From Brasenia schreberi (lineage: Eukaryota; Streptophyta; Magnoliopsida; Nymphaeales; Cabombaceae), in the NCBI GenBank assembly GCA_036023115.1, contig JAYKKT010000059.1:7094001-7158000 (forward strand): a DNA stretch of 64,000 nt, given 5' to 3'. Of the stretch, positions 57,746 through 64,000 are shown piece by piece. Position numbers and translations under genes: made by a program. Each line of letters begins with the position of its first letter. Position 1 is the stretch's first letter. The notes beneath the pieces were generated by a model. The model was not told the origin of the DNA. It did no database searches and saw nothing but the letters and a program-made list of their open reading frames with translations.

Positions 57746-58469
57746 CAATCGTCAAATAACACTCAAATAGAGTGTCCACTTCATGAATGCAATAAAAATT
57801 ATATCCACACACTTAATAACTTCATATTTTGTCATTAAAAAAAAAACAAAAAAAACAAAAAAACAACAAATACAAAAGAAAAAATGAAGAAAAACACTAA
57901 AAATATACTCAAATCCGAATTAGGAGGCTTGCACGGACACCGTAGAACACGTTTTTGGAGCCTTGAACACCAAGGAGGCTAAGAACCACTCTAGGGCAGC
58001 TTGGGGAGCTCTGAAGAAACCGGGGAAACCCACAAAAACGCGGGTTTTCATTCGGCTAAGGGTCACTGGGTGTATCGCCCGTATCCTACAATACGTACCG
58101 TATCGCATGATACGGTACGATAAGTTTGCATTTGCGATACACTATGGTGTATCGTATCGTGGTGGCCGATACCGTGCGATACGGATAACACTGGTAATGC
58201 GGGTGGAATGGAGCATAGAGAACAACTAGATATGATGGGTGCTTTGATTGTAAATTCTCGATATATCCTGCTAATGAATGTGCATTAGTCGGAAAGAAAC
58301 TCATCAGATATTTGAGATTTTTTGTTTAGGACTCATCAAATATTTATGATTTTTCATTTAGGTTCTTCTCTGCCTCTTTTTTCTCGGGGTGGATTTTTAT
58401 CTCGCTTTAAGAATGCTTCTGTCATGTGATGGCATTACAATATTTATCTGAAGTGGAGTATCTCTAAAG

Positions 58470-59745
58470 CTATGTTGCACGGGTACGTCAATTTGGTTGA
58501 CGTACTCATATCCGGTACGTACCCGATATGGGTACGCGTATCAGTACGTGTGCTACGTACCGATATGTGTGTTTCACCAAGTTGCGGCTCTTGTTTGAGT
58601 TGTTCGAGCAAAGTGCGTCTGTCAACATGCCGATCTCCAATAGTGTAAGAGATCTGAAATTGAGTGTTGTGGTACGTATGCGGTATGCAACCGCAGTGGC
58701 AGATGAACTGCAACAAAGTCACGGGCATGCCGCTTCATGCTTAAAAAGCATGTATACGTGAATTTCTAAGAATGACAATGGAGTGATTGACAGAGCGCGT
58801 CCATCAGCGCTACGATCTCCAACAGTGTAAGAGATCTGAAACTGAGTATGTGCCGAGGTACATATGCAATATGCAATTCCAGTGGCAGATGATGAACTGC
58901 AACAAAGCCACAAGCATCGCTTTTTCATGATCTCTCTCTCTCTCTCTCTATATATATATACATATATAAGTCACTGGTCTTTACAGAAGCAGTTGGGTTC
59001 TCAGTCTTGAATGAGAGTTCTTTGGGCTTCTTTAATGCATGTGACTAGAATCTTTTCATATGATATCTTTAGGAATCATAAGGGTGAAAACTTTGCTTAA
59101 TACAGAAAACAAGCCAGTCCCAAGCCATAAATTTTGGTTGCAATCTCTCCGGATACAAAGTTGTAACCCTCGGCATGGATTAATCATCAAGCACATATTC
59201 AAATAAACAAATTTTATCATGAACAGTGTTGGGGACACTGCCTATATCTAGGACCACCAAATATCATTTGCAACTGCTTGAATCAACCATCAGACCAGAA
59301 CCATCTTGCGCTCATGCTCTTGCACTTCCATACAAAAATTGGTTCACTTCCATCGTCTTGCAGAACTAAACTAAAGTTGGAGTATAAAGAAAAACCAATC
59401 GTTATAAAAATTGTATCGTACGATACGCGATACAGATGTATCAATACTTAAAACCAATATGACATCAAAAGCAAGCTTAATCAAAGGTTTTTTTTGTACA
59501 TTTTTGAATCATGATGAGTTCTTTATGCATTTCAACAACTATTATTCTTTGGTTACCTCCATGACTTTGATATTTATTTGCCTAAAATATAGAATGCTCT
59601 ATATATAATTATGTATATATTTATGTAAATTTATTTTTTATTATGTTTTTTAATAGTGGCACACCCGTACTTTAGTTTAAAAAAAATTGTGTACTCCGTA
59701 CCTGTACCGGGTACTGGTACCGTACCCGTATCCATGCAACATAGT
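58470..59745. mobile_element. terminal-inverted-repeat element, GGTACGTACC-rich ends
   Basis: About 1.28 kb. Left end CTATGTTGCACGGGTACG and right end, read inward, CTATGTTGCATGGATACGGG. Both ends are followed by GGTACGTACC/GTACCGGTAC words. Inside, a segment of about 183 bp with GATCTCCAATAGTGTAAGAG and GCAGTGGCAGATGA is present twice (58605-58745 and 58790-58930). No transposase seen. Flanking TA dinucleotides would suit a TA-target element, but a longer duplication is not visible, so the superfamily is open. Confidence 0.6.
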
Positions 59746-59749
59746 TCAT

Positions 59750-61035
59750 AATCCAAACATCAATAACCATGGTCTATGTTGTCCACATATGGTGACAGAT
59801 GCCCATAAAGTGAAACATTTTTCACTTTTTCATGAGGGATCTTTTCTTTTTGCTTCTAAATAGAGTAATGCCATGTAAAAACAGATTGTTTAGAAATTTT
59901 ATGTTAATGAAATACTTGATTTTTGAACTTTAAAATGCGATAGTGTATAAAATCTATATTCTCCTAACACTAATAATATCTATCATAGGTCACCTAGCTA
60001 TCAGATGGTACTTAATACACGGGGATGACTGAGAACAGGAGAAAACACAGTAAGGCCAAAACCTTTGATCTTTTGATTTTAGTAAAGCATTTTTGCATGC
60101 ACATCTCAACCAAGCTAGGACTGACCATGCATGTACTTTGGTCCTGTGGAACATGAGCAGCAAATGTGACAATTCATGAAAACTGTACACGGTGTTGTAT
60201 TGCATCTGTGGAACATCAATTGAAATTGAATTTGTTAAGATAATGCAAAGCGACATATATAATTAATGGGAAAATCTAAGATGGGTAAAAACAGAATTTC
60301 CAAAATATTGGGAGGATTAGCAAGAAAATGAGCTTGCTATTATCCTTAAAAATGAATAGAAAAAGAAGAAAAAATGGAAGGAAAGCTATGGCCTATTCAG
60401 GAACAAATTGAGCAGTGCAGAATCTTAGCTCTGGGGAAGGTGTAGTATATCTCATCCTTTTTTGTGAATTAGAAGCTATTTCTATGGATGGTCATATTTT
60501 CGGACTAAAGGAAGATCACTGTGAAAAGTTATTTGTTCCGAGAGTTTTCGTAGTTTCTCTTTATTATGAACATTTCTATCCAATAAGAAACGAGTTTGGA
60601 GCTGAGACCAAGCATTTTTTAACTTTTAAACTTAGATTTTTGTTGTTAGTAATTCTATGTAAATCTTTGTTTACTTTGTCTTCCATCAGCTTAGCCCTCC
60701 ATTGAAAGGATTGGGCCTGAAGGGCTTCATCTGGTGGCAATCACAACATTACATCTTTTATACTATGTTATCAATAGTGGTTGACCCTAATGTAGCGGTA
60801 GCGGGGATATAGTGGATTTAGCGGTACACTTTCATTTACGATTAAAAGATTTTATATATATATATATATATATAATGGATTCTCTAATTTTTAAGAAGAC
60901 ACTTTCATTTACAATATCAAGAAACACATAACTACTACTTTATCAAACTAAATAAATAAATTATAAGAAGACAAACAATAAATTTCATGTGGCATATGCA
61001 TATTGAATTGTTAAACTTATATTTAAAAACAAAAA
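59750..61035. other. intergenic or intronic, nothing recognised
   Basis: AT-rich. The + frame at 60415-60705 shows no motif I recognise. 60780-60830 carries GTAGCGGTAGCGGGGATATAG-like text of a small repeat, next to a (TA)n tract at 60854-60874. Confidence 0.35.
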
Positions 61036-61083
61036 CATACAACAACAACAACAACAACAACAACAACTAAGCCTTTTCCCATA

Positions 61084-61686
61084 CTAGATGGGGTCGGCTA
61101 CATGGATTCTTTGTTTCCACAGATCCCTATCGTGTGCCATGTTAGCAGTTAACTCCCAATAAGCTAGAGCATTCTTTATTGTTTCTTTCCAACACTTTTG
61201 TGGTCGTCCTCTACCTCTTTTAATACTTTCCAAATGTAGTTTTTCTAACCTTCGTACAGGTTCTTCTTTTGATCTTCTTTCTATATGTCCAAACCATCTT
61301 AAACGACATTCTCTCATTTTATCCTCTATTAGTGCCACTCCTAATTTGTTTCTAATAACCTCATTATGTATACGGTCTTTTCTTGTATGACCATTCATCC
61401 ATCTCAACATCTTCATTTCTGTCACAAACATCTTTTGTACATGTTGATGATTAACTGACCAATACTCAGAACCATAAAACATGGCTGGCCTAATTGCTAC
61501 TCTATAATATTTACCTTTTAATTTTAATGGTATCTTCTTATCACAAAGAATACCTGATGCTCCTCTCCATTTTAACCAAGCAGCATTAATTCGATGTGTA
61601 ACATCTCCATCAATTCTTCCATCACTCTGGAAAAATTGACCTTGGGTATTTAAAACATTCCTTTTGGGGAATGTAATGTGTGCCAA
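61084..61686 (-). pseudogene. RTE RT C-terminal domain (200-residue frame)
   Basis: Runs from FQSDGRIDGDVTHRINAAWL through PAMFYGSEYWSVN, WMNGHTRKDRIHNEV and RPQKCWKETIKNALAYW to the end of the polyprotein. Equivalent to 5750-6322 in the first element, but unbroken. Confidence 0.85.
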
Positions 61687-62402
61687 TTTTAATTCCTATG
61701 TCCTTTGAAGTAACCAAATGATCAAACTTACATTCCATATATTCTGTCTTTGTTCTACTAAGTTGGAGACCTTTGCTTTCTAATGTTTCTCTCCATAGTT
61801 CCAATTTTCTATTAACTTTTTTCTTAGACTCCTCCATTAATACAATGTCATCTGCAAATAACATACACCAAGGTACTTCATCTTGAATATGTTTTGTTAA
61901 CTCATCCATCACCATTATAAATAAGTATGGACTTAAAGTTGATCCTTGATGTAACCCAATATTAACTTCAAAGAAGTCTGTCGTTCCTTCATGAGTCCTC
62001 ACACATGTTTTTGCACCATCATACATGTCTCTTCTAAGATTAATATATGTCAATGAGATACCTCTTTTTTCTAAAGTTCTCTAAAGAACCTCCCTCGGTA
62101 TCCTATCATAAGTTTTTTCTAGATCAATAAATATCATGTGAAGGTCTTTATTTTTTTGCTCTAAAATGTTTCATAAGACGTCTCAAAAGGTGAATCGCTT
62201 CAATAGTAGATCTGCCTGGCATGAATCCAAATTGGTTCTCTGTTGTACTTGATACTTGTCTTAACCTACGCTCGATAATTCTTTTCCATAATTTCATAGT
62301 ATGACTCATTAACTTGATACCTCGATAATTCGCACAATTTTGAATGTCTCCCTTGTTCTTATATATGGGTATAAGTGTACTTGCTCTCCATTCCTCGGGC
62401 AT
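61622..62402 (-). pseudogene. RTE RT catalytic domain (two frames)
   Basis: 62148-62402 carries MPEEWRASTLIPIYKNKGD and [14 protein letters not shown]. 61622-62053 carries NIGLHQGSTLSPYLFIMVMD and LFADDIVL. An extra T at about 62150-62157 and one stop separate the two. Confidence 0.85.
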
Positions 62403-62500
62403 CTTTTGGTTTTTTCATATTTCATTAAATAGTCTTGTGAGCCAAGTGATTCCTATTTCTCCTAGTATTTTCCAAACTTCTATAGTAATATTATCTTGTC

Positions 62501-63223
62501 CTACCGAATTATTACCTTCATATGTTGAGCCTCTTTGACTTTATTCTTTTGAATACGTCGGTAGAAATTGTGGTTTATATACTTTTCTGACTTAGCTAAA
62601 TCTCCTAAACTAATACTAACATCTTTATTTTCATTAAAAAGATTATAAAAATAGTTTTTCCATCTATTTCTTATATCATCATTTGCCACTAGAATTTTTT
62701 CATCCTCATCTTTTATGCATCTAACATAATTAAGATCTTTAGTTTTCTTATCTCTAGCCCTAGCTATCCTAAAAATATCACTTTCACCCTCTTTTGAGTT
62801 GAGTTTTTTTATATAAGTCCTCCCAAATCTTAGCTTTTGCTTCACTAACGGTCTTTTTTCTTCCTTCTTTGCTTTCTTATAAGCTTCTAAAGTTTCACTA
62901 GTTTTCTTAGCATAATGTAATTTGTAACATGCCCTCTTTGCCTTGATTTTATTTTGTACTACTTCACTCCACCACCAAGCTTCTTTTTGTGCTGGTACAC
63001 CTCCCTTAGATACCCCTAACACATCTTTCGCCACTTTCCTAATATGTATAGCCATATTGTTCCACATATGAGAGGGTGTGCCAACATAATTCCAAACATC
63101 TCCTTGAAGGACTTTCTGTTTAAATATATCTTCTTTCTCGCTTTTGAGGTTCCACCATTTAGTCCGAATAGCTCGATGCACTCTTTTCTTCTTTGTCCAT
63201 TTTTTTATTTGTAATGTAACCAA
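62501..63223 (-). pseudogene. RTE EN-RT linker region (240-residue frame)
   Basis: Lys/Arg-rich linker with RAIRTKWWNLKSEKEDIFK, WWWSEVVQNKIKAKRA and DIRNRWKNYFYNLFNEN. It keeps Trp and Arg codons where both duplicated copies at 7.8 and 9.8 kb have TAG. Confidence 0.8.
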
Positions 63224-63497
63224 ATTATTCTATACATTAGGCAGAATAAGTAAAAAAGACTAATATATATTATACTTATCAGCTCAAGTATGGATACATA
63301 GGACATTGGCAATTGCCTACAAAAGAACTCTTACTCGTCTTACAAAAAAAGTGGTCAAACTCTTCGACATAATAAGAACAACCACTATGAAAAACTCTTA
63401 CATACTCTTTTTGCATGCAAGGGTTTATAAATAAGGCTTTCTAAATTGAGGCTAAGATCTCATACTTCAATTTGGCATACTACCTCCCCATGTAGAA
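63215..63497. other. spacer between two RTE copies
   Basis: About 280 bp, AT-rich, no similarity to the RTE elements and no gene seen. Confidence 0.4.
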
Positions 63498-64000
63498 CTC
63501 CGCCCATGTAAGGGATCACCCTTGCATTGCCGGTCCCAAGCCCGGGTAAAGGAGGAGGGTTGTGTTAGGCTTTCGACAGCCAGCATAAAACTTCATCGGA
63601 TTTTTATAATATGGATTACAAAAATTATGAGCATTGCTTTGGGGCATCCCCGCTTAGCGATGCACTGAATGCAGTGATAAGTAAGCAAGGGCCACTACAT
63701 TTTCGCCCGAATGTAGTGAATCAATTGCAGAAAGGGTTCCCACATCATGGATGGGTGTGAGTAAAGAAGTTAGTCCCACTATATTGTTGCCCGAATGTAG
63801 TGAATAATTTTCAGAGAGGGTCTCCGCATTTTGAATATGGATGGATGCGGGGGTAAGGAAACTAGTCCTAGATAATAAGATTCGTATTGGTTCTTGGAAT
63901 ATCAAAATATTATCCGGTAAGCTAATGAAGGTGGTAGATACTATGATTAAGAGAAAGATTCATATTCTATGTTTACAAGAGACAAAATGGGTTGGAGAAA
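63498..64000 (+). mobile_element. 5' end of an RTE-clade LINE, continues past the window
   Basis: Plus strand. Leader starts CTCCGCCCATGTAAGGGATC, as at the 5' end (10981, minus strand) of the first element. It holds two tandem units of about 85 bp with CACTACATT/AATGTAGTG-like hairpins, then the endonuclease start at 63841. No stop or frameshift is seen up to the window edge, so this may be a more intact copy. Confidence 0.85.
63841..64000 (+). CDS. RTE endonuclease N terminus, open to the window edge
   Basis: ATG at 63841 opens 53 codons without a stop: RKLVLDNKIRIGSWNI, VDTMIKRKIHILCLQETKWV. The catalytic-type WN and QETKW boxes of the EEP endonuclease fold are both intact, including the Q that is K in copy 1 at 8.4 kb. 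Start choice is tentative because the upstream leader has no competing in-frame ATG. Confidence 0.75.
   Translation, partial: MDAGVRKLVLDNKIRIGSWNIKILSGKLMKVVDTMIKRKIHILCLQETKWVGE

Larger units (their letters stand above)
53902..58193 (-). mobile_element. hAT DNA transposon, inactive, with nested MITE and internal inversion
   Basis: 4292 bp. Ends are CAGCGTTGTC at the left and GATAACACTG at the right, imperfect terminal inverted repeats of the CAGTGTT type. Both subterminal regions carry many direct and inverted GTATCGTATCG-like words, likely transposase-binding sites. Minus-strand transposase parts: BED finger at 57550-57740, middle domain at 55515-55850, dimerisation domain and acidic tail at 54330-55500. 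The intervening DUF659 segment is on the + strand (55850-57180). The right flank is GTAATGCG; the left flank ACTGCG fits an 8-bp GTAATGCG duplication that lost 5 bases. Confidence 0.8.
61039..63214 (-). mobile_element. 5'-truncated RTE-clade LINE
   Basis: Minus strand. 3' end is (TTG)9-like (CAA run at 61039-61066). Covers RT and linker but stops at about 63214, just before the endonuclease. It is the best preserved RTE copy for RT: FADDIVLMEES active site at about 61850, and an open linker of 240 codons. It still carries a frameshift near 61660, an extra base near 62150 and the TGA at about 62415 shared with the 5.7-kb element. Confidence 0.85.

Noticed and set aside
60415..60705. 96-residue plus-strand gene or exon
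   Set aside because: AT-rich frame without a recognisable motif, splice context or homologue known to me; it does not resemble an O-fucosyltransferase exon.
63498..63600. HDV-like ribozyme
   Set aside because: Three stems can be drawn, but the nested double pseudoknot and the catalytic-C context of that ribozyme class could not be placed; kept only as a structured leader.
63654..63905. 83-residue minus-strand protein
   Set aside because: It is antisense to the RTE leader hairpins and endonuclease start; a similar antisense frame exists at 10558-10824 in the other copy.

Overview
This is nuclear DNA from a flowering plant. It is AT-rich, with long (TA)n, (CT)n and (CA)n tracts, spliceosomal introns, an R2R3-MYB, a calmodulin-like gene, a plant-type O-fucosyltransferase-like first exon, Ty1/copia and RTE-type retrotransposons, a hAT transposon and tRNA-derived SINEs. 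A bacterial or organellar origin is excluded. I cannot name the species. Most of the window is transposable-element sequence in various states of decay, and only a few host genes stand out.

Layout. 1-1.1 kb: RTE (LINE) relic, + strand. 2.7-4.7 kb: R2R3-MYB pseudogene with a SINE in intron 1. 5.7-11.0 kb: one full-length RTE LINE (- strand) with matching 15-bp target-site duplications and an internal 2.0-kb tandem duplication. 12.5-16.9 kb and 18.75-21.4 kb: two decayed copia elements (-). 22.3-30.3 kb: a local cluster of five Rab-like small-GTPase loci, one with an intact reading frame (26.8-27.5 kb) and four broken. 31.9-37.1 kb: a third copia relic (-), followed by a U2 snRNA-like sequence (-). 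39.35-39.84 kb: an intact, intronless four-EF-hand CML gene (+). 40.0-42.1 kb: a deleted copia element (+). 42.1-45.1 kb: microsatellites and unclassified repeats. 45.1-49.4 kb: a fourth copia relic (-), then an LTR-like stretch (+). 52.67-53.05 kb: first exon of an O-fucosyltransferase-like gene whose remaining exons are not seen. 53.9-58.2 kb: a hAT transposon with an internal inversion and a nested MITE from the same family. 58.5-59.7 kb: a second terminal-inverted-repeat element. 61.0-63.2 kb: a 5'-truncated RTE (-). 63.5-64.0 kb: the 5' end of another RTE (+) running off the window.

Host genes with plausible function are the CML gene, the Rab-like gene at 26.8 kb and possibly the O-fucosyltransferase-like gene. 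The most novel-looking feature is the Rab-like cluster. Its members share a TKxD-type (not NKxD) base-recognition motif, lack C-terminal prenylation cysteines, have a Ser/Asp-rich tail, and several keep the same TATA-containing promoter block. The window also contains many short tandem duplications (32-183 bp, plus the 2-kb one).
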